A DNA stretch of 34,015 nt from Polysphondylium violaceum (taxonomy: Eukaryota > Evosea > Eumycetozoa > Dictyosteliales > Dictyosteliaceae), in contig AJWJ01000243.1 in NCBI GenBank assembly GCA_000277445.1, positions 1-34,015 on the forward strand. Direction: 5' to 3'. Of this stretch, positions 20,552 through 31,343 are shown in pieces (the stretch's first letter is position 1; each line of letters begins with the position of its first letter). Under the pieces are notes generated by a model, which did not search any database, was not told the DNA's origin, and saw only the letters and a program-made list of their open reading frames with translations. Position numbers and translations under genes: made by a program.

Positions 20552-23500
20552 ATGGTTAATTGTAAATATAGAAATAATAGTTGTGGATATGTTTTGACAC
20601 AGCGACCATCATCACTGCCACTTGTGGTGTGTGTGTTGTTTATGATGATGACAATCATGTTTGGTGGGGTGAAAGGACAGTTAAGATATGCAGTGGTACT
20701 TACCCCAGACTCGTACACTACTGTGGGGGGAAGCTGTGCATTTGAGTTTCTTTATTACCTTCAATTCCAAGGCGGCGCTGGGGCCAATATAATTGGATGT
20801 GATGTATCTGCTACACCCGCTCCCTCAACTACAACATGTAACTTGCTATCAGTTAATGCAAATACCACCAATCAGATATTTTATGTTAGGGCAACACTTC
20901 CTCCACCCTCTGGAAATACAGTTACTCCCTATAAAGACTTGAAATTTCAAGCCAAAATTTCCCCGAGTGGCCAAGTTGAATATCCTATGTTAAAGCAAGA
21001 TAGCTCAGCAATTACATTTATTTGCGCCGGTATGTATAAAACACTCAAGCATAAATTAATTTTTGACAAAGGCTGTTTATAATGTATATGGAAGCACATT
21101 TCTAACTAAACAATTGTTAAAAATAAAAAAAGAACCACCTCTTATTCCTGTATGGCTTGCCAGCTCTATTCCAATGAAGTTTGTATCTTCATCATATTTG
21201 GTTGCTACAAATAGATTAGAAGGATACATAACAGTGACCTCTGAGTTTACTAGATCACTTATCGGGGTGCTCAAAGGTCCCTCCACTGGTCTTCAATGTA
21301 ATTTTAAGTATCTAAAGGGACAAAAATACAAAGTTATGTGCAGCACCATTACAGGATATGCTTCACCATACCCTCTTAAAATTCCTCTAACCATCGGTTC
21401 CTATACCCAAAACATTGATAACCCAATCGCTATTACTCCTTGTAAGTCCATTATAATAGTATCTGTTGTTGTTGTTGTTATTGTGTGCATGCAATACTCG
21501 AGCAATAAAAAATACTAATCAATCAACAAATCACAAAATTCTTACAGATAAAGAGTTTGTTTATCCAACTTTACCTACATTATCTTACTTTAATAATCTT
21601 CCATACATGGGTAATGTATTTGAGTTTCAGAGAAACGATTTAATACCATCTTTAGATATGGCATATGTGCCCACTGAAAGCAAGGCTAGTTCGTTGTATA
21701 TGTATTTCAAGAGTGATGATCCTATCACACCTAAGTATTTGTCACAAGCATCATTTACAACATTGGGCTCCACAACAACAAAGCCTGTTTTCTCTAACTT
21801 GGTACCTTCATACACCATTTATATCACCTCACCAGAGCAATACGTCATTGCCACAGTACAAACAATTTCCACAAGAATTTGGTTCCAACAAGATTACACC
21901 AACAGACGTATATATTTCTCATATCCTTTTGGTGTTTACAGTGTCGCTGCAGATGGTAAAAGAAATATCAAATTCCCCATCGTTCAAAATTCACGCGTAG
22001 GAACTGTGCTTGCTCAGTTTGGGTTACCTTATCCTGTTTACCATAAAATCATTTTGCCACCTGCTACAGAGTCGACCCCAGCAGTTTTGAATGCTTATAA
22101 TATTATCTCACTCAATGAAACAACCTCGGTACTCACCATGAGTATAGCAGATGTCGAGTCAGGCCTCTACTTTGCCTCTATAAACACCAGCTTAACAACA
22201 TACTTTGTCACTGGAAATGATCGTGTAGTGGGCACAGAGCTTGACGGTACCTACGAGATATATGTGTCATTTAAGCGTGCCACACCCTTTAACGTTACTC
22301 TAGTAGACAACTCTAGAAACATCAAGGTCTTGTCATACGATTACATGAATGCCCGTTTTGGTACAGCTTATCCCGACACAGCTATCATTGACAAGATTAT
22401 CTTGTTCAATTTTGATCAAACATCTGTCGATGTAACTTCGTCGTCGGCTGCCGTCTTATTAGAGGTCAAAATTACCCAAACAGCTGATCAAAGGGACCAA
22501 GACAACAGTTTCTTGCTTAGAATCTTTTTCAGTGCCCTCAGAGAGCCTCTCGATGTTATTGGCATATACGACAATGTACTTGGTTCCTACAAATTCCCTT
22601 TTGCAGTTCCTAGTAAATTGATGGCCACCTCACTAAGATACTCTCTCTTTTTCAACCATCAAGAGATGACATGCGATGATTTGTACGATTCATTGGGTGA
22701 CCCTGCAGTCCTTAAAGTGATCAATACTGGTACATTTGATATGATGTTTCCTATTGTTGACAATCTTGTTCAACCTACCAGTGCCATTACCATCACCAAT
22801 CAGGATATTGATTTGTTATGGACATTTACTGTCAGCGATCAAAGTGGTTTGAAAGTCATATATGTCACCATTGCGAGTGATTATGATATGCAAGGTCAAA
22901 ACTTTACATTCACTCCCGTATTTCCCTCAACCTTATCACAAACCATTAACGCCAAGGTCACTGTTAGTCCCACCAAATGCAGATCAATGTCCTACTTTAT
23001 CAGTTACATGTACACAGAAGATATCCTTGGTAATAAGGGTGAGTACATAAGAAACACTAACAATGGACTTCATCCACTCTACAAACAAGATAACTCGGCT
23101 TTGATTAGTCCTGCAGTAACATGTCCCCTTGCACCTGATACTCTCAACCCCACTATCACTGGAGTCACAATAACCGATATTAGTGAAACTTTCCAAAAGA
23201 TAATACGTGTTAGGATCACTGCCACTGATTCAGGCTCTGGGCTCTCACGTGACCATCTTCCAATCTGTTATTTTAGTGCCAGTGGCAATCAACTCTTGGC
23301 TTCACAAACCACAGTTAAATCATTTTCCAACGATAACCTGTCTGCAGAGTTTGATTGCCTATTTGACTCTATACCTTTTAGATTTGGTCCCTACATGGTC
23401 CTCTCTATATATGGACTCACCGACAACTACTTTAATACTATAGGATATGATCCAAATGATATAAAGGCTATCCCCAATGCTCTCAACAATTGGAACTTAG

Positions 23501-24906
23501 TAAATTTGGCTGTTCCAATGATCACCTCTACCAACTCTCTTGCTAAATCATCGAAAAAGTTGATTGTCTCTGGCTACAATTATGGTCTCAGTCCTTCCAC
23601 CAACTCTTGTATTATCGAGATCGGCTATGACAGACCCCAAGGTCCTGCACCTTCCACCTTGACACCTGTTATCTATCTAAAAAACACCCTTGTGGCATTG
23701 GATCTCATTCCAGCTTGGGGCTATTCCATCAATGTTAAGGACACGTACTCAAATGCGAAATCCAATGTAATTACTTTAGTAGGCCCTCTAGCAAACCCTT
23801 CCACAGATTCTTCTGCCTCTTCCACCCACTCTTCTGCCTCTTCCACAGACTCTGCTGGCTCAACCACAACACCTACAACACCACCTACTTGTAATTCTGA
23901 CTGTGGAGCACCACAAGGTTATGGAACATGTGTCAATGGTAAATGTGTCTGTAATTCCCCCCATAATGGTCTTGACTGTAAAGCAAGTATCGATACTACC
24001 ACCGTCATCTCACCCAATACCAACAATCCCTCTGTTAACATCTCTATTCCTGGTTCAAATAGTGCCACCACTCCTGAATTTACTTCATTTGTTTCCGTTG
24101 TAGAGATGAGAGAGTTGGATCTCTCAAACAATGTCGTTGTTAAAAGCCATCAATTTGACAATAATCTATGGCAAATAGTCAAAGAAAACAGTGAAAGCAA
24201 TGATCGTGTTACCACCCTTCAATATAAATACACGATTGTCAGTGATGATAAAAATACCATCTTGACATCGACCATCCAAGTATTCTCACAGGCAACCAAC
24301 ATTACCTTTGGCAATCAAAAGCTCTTCATGAACCCATCCACCATTAAATTCACATTCAACATTACGGCCTATCCATTCACCAAGTCTACCAATGTATTGC
24401 AACTTGTGATGATAGCCCAACTCGAGTCCTCTGAAAAGGTAGCTTGCTCATACAAAGAGTTTGTCGACGATCAATCTGGTGATTCCCAATATCTTAAAAT
24501 ACAAATCCAAGACAGATCATTGTTTGGTCGATTCATAAAGTTTGGCCTAATCGATGGCCGAGAAAGAATATTGACAAATGTTCAACTGGACTCAACCTAC
24601 AGCACCAGCACTCAATCTCAACCAACCTATGATCAATCTTTTATCGGCTTAAATATTCCATACTATACACAACAAGCCGTCATCGATCCTGATTTCTCTG
24701 TGCTAATCGAACAGAAATCAGCACGTGATCAAGAAAACTCTATTTGTTCAGCCTCCAAAAAGAAATTAACCAACGCTCAAATAGCTGGCATTGTTATTGG
24801 TTGTATAGTTTTTGTATTTATCGTAGCCGCTGTTGTTATCTTTTTACTCAGCAGAGGTGGTCATTCTAAAATAGCAATCAAATTAAAAAAGGTTATTCAT
24901 CGATAG
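20552..24906 (+). CDS. ComC-like EGF/TIG cell-surface membrane protein
   Basis: Exons 20552-21029, 21133-21441 and 21548-24906 give 1381 residues. A signal peptide or anchor is visible (hydrophobic core about 24-38, likely cut after FGGVKG). A large extracellular part of beta-rich repeats follows. A TIG/IPT-like domain lies at about 935-1020 (KKLIVSGYNYG). A Ser/Thr linker leads to a single EGF-like module from Cys1044 with six cysteines (CNSDCGAPQGYGTC, then CVC and C). The region after it, to about 1325, matches the C-terminal beta-sandwich typical of Dictyostelium ComC relatives. One transmembrane helix (about 1341-1363) and a short basic cytosolic tail close the protein. ComC-type proteins act in development and cell-cell signalling. 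The acceptor of intron 1 is a choice: 21132 gives ICAEPPLIPVW with a perfect GTATGT donor; an alternative joins 21034/21095 in frame. Confidence 0.88.
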
Positions 24907-25110
24907 ATACCCAATAACAAATAATAAATATCATTTTGTTTATTAAACTAATAAATCAAAACAAATATTAAAACATAGATAGTAAATGCTAATCATATTT
25001 TAATATATATCTATCCCTATCTAAAACTGTAACCTCTGTGTATGATCTGTTATGCTGTTTTGTTATTTATCGTTTAAAAGTTTTCTTCTTTATTTACAAA
25101 TGATAATATG

Positions 25111-25160
25111 TGTTATTGTTGTTGTTATTGTTATTGTTGCTGTTGCTATTGTTACTATTA
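25111..25160 (+). repeat. TTG/TTA trinucleotide-rich tract
   Basis: Imperfect run of GTT and ATT triplets just beyond the rpb4 stop codon, probably in its 3' untranslated region. It is typical low-complexity dictyostelid sequence. Confidence 0.7.
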
Positions 25161-25168
25161 TATCTCTT

Positions 25169-25726
25169 TTAATTAAATTTTCTTAAATTTGAAAGTTCAT
25201 CTAAAGTAGCTTGAAGTGCATCATCATCAATTCTCTTTAGACTTGGAATTAAACTTTTTGCTTCATCACTGTTTTCAGGACATAGATTTGCTAAACTAGC
25301 AATCTCAAACTCTGCCAAATTCTCTTTAGTTAAATTAATTCTTACCTGTTTGATTGATGTTCTGTTTTTATATCTACTAAACTTTTCTGCATATGCTAAT
25401 GTCTTGTGAAATGTTCTTTTTTATGAAAACAAAAGATATCATTAATATGTATCATCATTAGATATCTATTCAACTACTTACTGTGGAAATTCAGTACCTT
25501 CATCTGAGGAATCTTTTCTATGTTCGAGAAGAATAGCTACTTCAGAGTTTAATAAAAATTTAGCATCCTTTAAATCTATATTGTCATTTTAAACAAAAGT
25601 GTTAGAGATGCTTTGTCCTATGATACTCTCGTTTTATTGCTGTATAACCATACCCTTTGGGAATTTTAATAATGTAAGATCTTCTTCTTCTTGAATACCT
25701 GCTCTTTTAAGAAGTGGATCAGTCAT
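25169..25726 (-). CDS. rpb4: RNA polymerase II subunit Rpb4
   Basis: Three short exons, 25654-25726, 25482-25575 and 25169-25415, encode 137 residues; no long open frame marks this gene. Introns are 78 and 66 bp, with GTATGG and GTAAGT donors. The first exon gives MTDPLLKRAGIQEEED and ends LLKFPK. The second has DAKFLLNSEVAILLEHRK, the third TFHKTLAYAEKFSRYKNR, then FEIASLANLCPENSDEAK, SLIPSLKRIDDD and LQATLDELSNLRKFN. This matches the family in order and length (human POLR2D is 142). Rpb4 pairs with Rpb7 as the stalk of RNA polymerase II and links initiation, mRNA export and decay. The in-frame GTAAGA near the start of the LTKEN segment is not used as a donor, because reading through gives the expected helix. 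Two CCAAT boxes 10 bp apart lie upstream. Confidence 0.92.
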
Positions 25727-25788
25727 GATTATTTTCAAAAAGACAGAAATAAATGAACTCGATTTGAAAAATAAAAATAAATAGTTTC

Positions 25789-25821
25789 TTTTTTTTTTTT
25801 TNTTTTTTTTTTTTTTTTTTT
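25789..25821 (+). repeat. Poly-T tract with one undetermined base
   Basis: A run of T from 25789 to 25821, broken only by n at 25802. It is the single ambiguous base in the window and marks a spot where the true tract length is uncertain. Confidence 0.85.
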
Positions 25822-25875
25822 ATATATTTGATCACATATTTCATATGAGAAGGATTATAAAAGAGAAATTCTCGT

Positions 25876-25918
25876 CCAATAAGGACCAATAATACTACCA
25901 CCCTTTTATTAGTCCAAT
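25876..25918 (+). promoter_or_regulatory. Cluster of three CCAAT boxes upstream of rpb4
   Basis: CCAAT occurs at 25876, 25886 and 25914; the first two are exactly one helical turn apart. They lie 150-190 bp upstream of the rpb4 start, on the opposite strand to the gene. NF-Y binds CCAAT in either orientation. Function is inferred from the motif only. Confidence 0.35.
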
Positions 25919-26165
25919 AACAGTCTATTGATTAATTAACTTGGTTTCTTTTAGTTATTTCATAGTCTCCTATTTTTAAATAAATAGATTAAAAATTATA
26001 TTGCAATTATATCTTAAGAACAAAATTAGAAATCGGACCATGAATATCAATGGCTAGACCACAAGTTAAATGTTTAGCTACAAAATAGAAATACTAACAA
26101 TCGAATGAGTTAATAAATATAGATTAGTTTATTTTTAAATATTATTAGATTTATTTAGAAACAAA

Positions 26166-28511
26166 TTAAACATGAACACCATGCTCATTTTCGGTTTGGT
26201 AATAATACTTTTGATTATAAAACAAAAACTCTTTAATATTATTCTTTGGACCGTGGTTGTATTGATTGAAATCTATGTTTTGACTACCATTACTAAATGA
26301 TGGATCAGAGGTGTATTTATTACCACTGTCACTGCTACCACCGTGACTATGGCCTCCATCGTCACCATGACTGTGGCCGTGATCGCCACCACCGCTATGA
26401 CTATGACCATGATTCTTTTCAAATTGTCTAATCTCTTGAATTTGTTCATAGGTGGTCTTGTTGAATACAATAGTCATCACTTGGGATATAGCCAATTTGG
26501 CAATCCAGAATGACATTGCAACGCCATAGATCATAAATACAAATATAAAGGTATGGTTGGTGAAATTGTATTGGAACCAGCCAAACCAATCCTCGCTAAA
26601 GGTAATGTGGTCGGGATCAAAGTTGTAATAGTCCATAGTGATAAAGAAACCACAGACAACAATGGCGACATAACTAAACAACACAGAGATAAACAATGGT
26701 TGATTGGAGAGAGCTACACAGTTTTTGATCCATACGCAATGATGGTCAAATCTGGCATAACATCCACCACAGGTGGGACAATGTTTGGAACGAACGGGAC
26801 GGTTGATGTGACAGGTTGGACAGATGAGAGGAAGTGATTTACCTTGTGCCAAAGACTCCATAAACATTTTGGATGCGTCGGCAGGTGACTGATGTTTGCA
26901 AATGGAGCCTGGATCGTCTTTGGTGAGTCTGAGAAAGTAGTAAAAGAAGGCCCAAATCAAGACATTGATCAACATGTGTGGAACGATGCCCGACTCCATG
27001 GTGGTGTTGTGCGATATCTTGAGGATGTAGACTGTGTACCAAATGATGATGGAGCTGTATAGAATGGATGGATGATACCAGTTGTTTCTCTCGGGCACCC
27101 AATAGTTTAGTTGGAGGTAGTTTTTGAGGAAATAGCCAGAGACACCAATCACAGGGATGGCGAGGATCAGGGGCAGTGCGCACAACACCAATACGGGTGC
27201 CAAGATGGTAAAGGCGCCCATGAGGAACCAGAATCTGTGATAGAGGTTCTCGTCGCCCTTAAACATGGTGTACGAGTTTTTCACAGAGTCGAGGTATTTG
27301 GTGATGTCTGTAAAGCCCTTGCTCGAGGCATACTCGTATGGGGTACGGCCGTCGTTGTCTCGGATGTCGAGCTCGACCTTAAAGGTAAAGAGCATGGTTA
27401 CTACCGAAAGGTGACCTTTGAGACATGCCCAATGAAGTGCTGTACGACCAGTGTCATCTTGAAGATTGGGATTGATGCCCGAGGTAATAAAGAATCTGGC
27501 CATGTTGGCGTGACCTTGAAAAGAGGCCCAATGCACGCCTGTGTGATTTTGGTGGTCTTTGGTGTCGACTGACAGACCTTTTTCCAACAGATATCTAATC
27601 GAGTGGATTTCGTTGTATTGTGCAGAGTGGAGAACACTGTTGTAGCCTCTCTTGTCGACAGCAAAAGGATCGGCACCGTTTTCGACCAATAGATAGACAA
27701 AGCTAGCATCAGCCTTGATGCAGGCCCAATGGAGTGGGGTGTGGCCTTCATCATAGTTGGCAATGTTTAGATCGACACCATTGTCGATGAGGTATTGAAC
27801 CATGTACTTTTGTTTCTTCATAATTGCATAGTGGATAGATCCGCAGCCTTCGAGATCCACAAAATTGATAATAGTCTTTGTGCTCAACTTGTTTACCAAT
27901 GTTGCAGAGTTTGTAAACAGATCCTCTTTTTCTTCTTCAGTCATAGATTCGTCTTGTTCTGCTTGAAGAATCATGTCACGTGATTGCTTTTCAATGTATT
28001 CCTTCTTTATGGTTTCTATATAGTCTTTGAATTCCTCAAGATTACCTTGTTTGGCAATCTCTAGAAGAACGAGTACTTGTGAATAAGGCACTGGCAGAGT
28101 ATAGGCGATATCTGATTTTCTTATACATTGATTGGCCCATCTGTCCAACAACATCAAGTACTGATTCACATATTGTGGCGCTGTTTTCAATTGATTTGGT
28201 GTAAGGATTTGCAAGTAGGGAATATCTACATTGGTGGCCAATGGTTGATAAGTGTGTTCCAATTTCGCTTGTTGGGTCATTGGCACTGGTGGTGCATAGT
28301 TGTCATCATCATCACCATAATGACGAGTACTAGTGTAACTATATCCACTACCGCCAACTTCACTATTATTATTACTATTACCATGACTGTGTCCATGTGC
28401 ACCTCCACCATGACTATGACCATGCGAACTGCCCCCATGACTGTGTCCATGTGCACTGCCTCCATGGCTATGTCCATGTGAGCCCCCATGACTATGACCA
28501 TGTGACGACAT
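26166..28511 (-). CDS. Ankyrin-repeat DHHC palmitoyltransferase with His-rich ends
   Basis: A single exon of 781 residues starts at ATG 28511-28509. Residues 4-44 are about five copies of a HGHSHGG repeat. Residues 213-405 form about six ankyrin repeats (GHTPLHWAC, GYNSVLHSA, GRTALHWACLKGH, GRTPYEYA). Two or three membrane helices follow (about 426-460 and 482-528). The cysteine-rich catalytic domain is at about 562-600, with CPTCHINRPVRSKHCPTC and the active DHHC at 589-592 inside FDHHCVWIKNC. Two more helices follow, then a second His/Gly-rich block near 700-730. The architecture is that of ZDHHC17/HIP14 and yeast Akr1, Golgi or endosomal enzymes that S-palmitoylate target proteins chosen through the ankyrin domain. 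The His-rich blocks at both ends resemble those of zinc transporters and are unusual for this family. Confidence 0.93.
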   Translation of the reverse strand: MSSHGHSHGGSHGHSHGGSAHGHSHGGSSHGHSHGGGAHGHSHGNSNNNSEVGGSGYSYTSTRHYGDDDDNYAPPVPMTQQAKLEHTYQPLATNVDIPYLQILTPNQLKTAPQYVNQYLMLLDRWANQCIRKSDIAYTLPVPYSQVLVLLEIAKQGNLEEFKDYIETIKKEYIEKQSRDMILQAEQDESMTEEEKEDLFTNSATLVNKLSTKTIINFVDLEGCGSIHYAIMKKQKYMVQYLIDNGVDLNIANYDEGHTPLHWACIKADASFVYLLVENGADPFAVDKRGYNSVLHSAQYNEIHSIRYLLEKGLSVDTKDHQNHTGVHWASFQGHANMARFFITSGINPNLQDDTGRTALHWACLKGHLSVVTMLFTFKVELDIRDNDGRTPYEYASSKGFTDITKYLDSVKNSYTMFKGDENLYHRFWFLMGAFTILAPVLVLCALPLILAIPVIGVSGYFLKNYLQLNYWVPERNNWYHPSILYSSIIIWYTVYILKISHNTTMESGIVPHMLINVLIWAFFYYFLRLTKDDPGSICKHQSPADASKMFMESLAQGKSLPLICPTCHINRPVRSKHCPTCGGCYARFDHHCVWIKNCVALSNQPLFISVLFSYVAIVVCGFFITMDYYNFDPDHITFSEDWFGWFQYNFTNHTFIFVFMIYGVAMSFWIAKLAISQVMTIVFNKTTYEQIQEIRQFEKNHGHSHSGGGDHGHSHGDDGGHSHGGSSDSGNKYTSDPSFSNGSQNIDFNQYNHGPKNNIKEFLFYNQKYYYQTENEHGVHV

Positions 28512-29319
28512 CTTTTAATATATATATTATAGATTATAGAGATAGATACAATAAACCAGAGGTGTGTATGTGTGTGTGTTAATACTACTTATTGAATGAC
28601 AAAGTAGTTGAGTGCAACAATATATATGTAGTATAATACAATATTGTATTTTATATGGAGGATGATGTGGATGGAATTCGTTTTTTTCGAAATTAAAAAA
28701 AACGATATATGGACCTCACAGAGTGCACAAAAAAAAGTTAAAAATAATCAAAAAAAATAAATAAAAAAAAATCTTAAAAAAAAAAAATCAAATGTTTTCA
28801 TTCCTCGAAAAACAAAAAATCAAATCAAATCCTGTCTGAGAATCCTTTACCACTTAATTTTATCAGAGATGTTGCGACACAACAAAGTGCCCAATTTCTT
28901 TATCAAATCAATGTAAAAATCAATCAGCAGACACCTTTTTCTTGCAGATCAATGGATTGGTGATGTGGTAAAAATAAAAATAAAATTATAAAATGAATGA
29001 AAATCTTTTCTTTTTGGAGTTTTTATAGTGAATTAATGTCAACAATAGATCAATACCATATTGGTTTACTGTAAAACCTTACTTTGTCATTTGAGAAAAT
29101 TAAATTCTATAGATTTTTTTTTTCATTTTTTATTAATTTTTTTTATGCATAAATTGATTTTTTTGTTCATTAGTAATTAGTAATTTCTCAAGCAATAACA
29201 ACAACACATTTGTATTATATATCTATATCCTCCTTTTTGTTTTTTTTTTCAAATCTTTTTCTTTTTTCTTTTTTCTCTATTTATAAATAGCGCTATTCAT
29301 ATAATAAAATAATAATATA
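28512..29319. other. Divergent intergenic region between the DHHC and NT5D genes
   Basis: 808 bp. Both ends are AT-rich promoter DNA with A and T runs. A central stretch at about 28790-28970 is clearly more complex and includes short inverted repeats, such as TGTCTG at 28833-28838 with CAGACA at 28928-28933. It could be an unrecognised small RNA gene. A 12-bp palindrome AATAGCGCTATT lies at 29286-29297, just before the NT5D start. Confidence 0.45.
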
Positions 29320-31256
29320 ATGATTAAAAATATACAACGCATTAAAAGCAATATTAATACAAATTTTGTAATATCAAGTCAATTATCTCACTGTAAAAAT
29401 ACCATAAGCAAAGATAGATTCTTTTCTTCAACATCATCATCATCAAATAATAATAATAATGAAGATAGACCATTATTAAACAAGGCATCAGCTAATCTTC
29501 ATTTATCAAGTAAATATCATAGCATTTTAAATCAAATTACCTCTGGACTGAGTCCAAAAACAGAATCACTCCAAACTACTCATCATAGTGTATTAAATCT
29601 ATCATTGGATCAATTGGTTGAAACTTATAATGTAATTATTATCCTATCTTTATATCTATCTACAGAATCAATAACTAACATATATTAATAAATACAATAG
29701 AATAAAAAAACAGTTGATCTTAGTTATGTACCAACAAATGATCCACAAGATGTATATATTAATAGTGAACTTAAATTGGATGAAATCAATGTATTTGGAT
29801 TTGATTACGATTACACATTAGCAAACTATAGTGATAAAGTTCAACACATCATCTATGACAAGGCATTGAATTATCTTGTCGATGAATTAAAATATCCTGC
29901 AAATCTTAAAGAACTTACATTTGATCCAAATTTTGCAATCAGAGGTTTACATTTTGATGTCAACACTGGTTTATTGATGAAATTAGATTTCCTTAATAAT
30001 ATTCAAGTACATATCTCGATAAATAATTTGTTGTTGTTCTCTTATACAATAATCTAATCAAAGTAATAACTTTTTAATTAGGCAGGAGCAATTTATCATG
30101 GCAGAAGACCTTTATCAAAAGAAGAAGTTATTTCAATTTATGGATCAATGCAATTGAAAAGAAAGTATACTTATGAATATTTGAAATCAATGAGCGATAT
30201 CTTTTGCTTACCAGAAGCATGTCTTGTTAGTGACATTATTCAATTCTTTACAAACAGTAACTTTGCATTTGAACCTAGAATTATATTTGAAGATATTACA
30301 AAAGCAGTTGGTACTGTGCATTTGGGTGGAAGTTTACACAATGAAATTATCAATGATTTTCCAAGATATTTAAACAAACATCCATTATTAGGTGATTTCT
30401 TATATAAACTTAAATCTTCTGGTAAAAAAGTATGATATAATTATCACAATTGTGTTTATATATATATCATACTACAATGATTAATCCCTCTCTCTCTATC
30501 ATTTACTAACATTTTATCTCATAGTTATTTTTATTAACAAATAATTCATTTCATTATGCAAATGCTGGTATGAAATATTTATTAGAAGGGCAGTTAAATT
30601 CAAAATATAGTGATTGGACACAAATGTTTGATGTTGTTATGACCCAATGCGATAAACCAGCATTCTTTGGCAAAGGTAGACCATTTAGAATGTATAATTA
30701 CGAATCAAATAGATATGATTGGAATGAAGTCACTGAATTTTCATCTGGTAAAGTTTATATAGGTGGTAGTTTACAACAATTTACAAAAATCAGTGGTTGG
30801 AGAGGTAGAAGTGTAGTTTATTTTGGTGATCATTTATACTCTGATCTAGTGGAACCATCTCAAAAAGAAGGTTGGAGAACTGGTGTCATTATCAAAGAAT
30901 TGGAAACTGAAGTTGAAATTCAAAACTCTCCAAAATACAGAGAAAATTTGGCAGAACTATTAGAGATTGAGGATGTAATTCGTAGATGTCAATTCTTTCA
31001 AGGTGACAAAAAAGATTCATTCTTGGAATCTTTAAAAACTGAAAGATATCGAAAAAGATTGGCACTAAAGGAACCTTTTAATCCAAACTTTGGTAGTCTT
31101 TTTAGAACTCATACAAATGCCACCATGTTTGCCTCTTCTCTTCAAAGACATGCTGATATCTATACTTCAAAAATTGAAAATCTTATCTCTTATCCCTTAA
31201 ACTTTGTATTTTATCCTTCAAGAAATTACTTACCTCATGAATTTAAACTAAATTAA
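29320..31256 (+). CDS. HAD-superfamily 5'-nucleotidase-domain protein (NT5DC type), probably mitochondrial
   Basis: Exons 29320-29631, 29701-30006, 30082-30429 and 30525-31256 encode 565 residues. The first 50 residues are basic and Ser-rich without acids (MIKNIQRIKSNIN...), as in a mitochondrial targeting peptide. HAD motif I is FGFDYDYTLA, with the nucleophile and acid at about Asp139 and Asp141. Motif II is the Thr in FLLTNNSFHY near 327. VVYFGDHLYSDLV supplies motif IV aspartates. GRRPLS and the C-terminal FNPNFGSLFRTHTNAT are typical of the cytosolic-type purine 5'-nucleotidase/NT5DC2-NT5DC3 group, which would dephosphorylate nucleoside monophosphates. Substrate and activity are not proved for most NT5DC members. 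The gene converges on the SDR gene, with 87 bp between stops. Confidence 0.9.
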
Positions 31257-31262
31257 ATAATG

Positions 31263-31284
31263 AATAATAATAATAATAATAATT
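31263..31284 (+). repeat. (AAT)n microsatellite
   Basis: Short AAT triplet run between the convergent NT5D and SDR genes. It is ordinary dictyostelid simple sequence. Confidence 0.7.
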
Positions 31285-31343
31285 ACTAAATAAATAAATA
31301 ATACTACGACCTCTTTAATAAATCTATATCTGTAGGATTTATT

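Larger units (their letters stand above)
25727..26165. other. Intergenic region between rpb4 and the DHHC gene
   Basis: 439 bp holding the rpb4 promoter and the 3' flank of the DHHC gene. A T tract of over 30 bases at 25789-25821 contains an undetermined base (n) at 25802. CCAAT motifs occur at 25876-25880, 25886-25890 and 25914-25918. No gene was recognised. Confidence 0.55.

Noticed and set aside
26273-28582. Plus- and minus-strand frames rich in His, Met, Val or Thr across the DHHC gene
   Set aside because: They arise from the His-codon repeats and Cys/His-rich coding sequence read in other frames.
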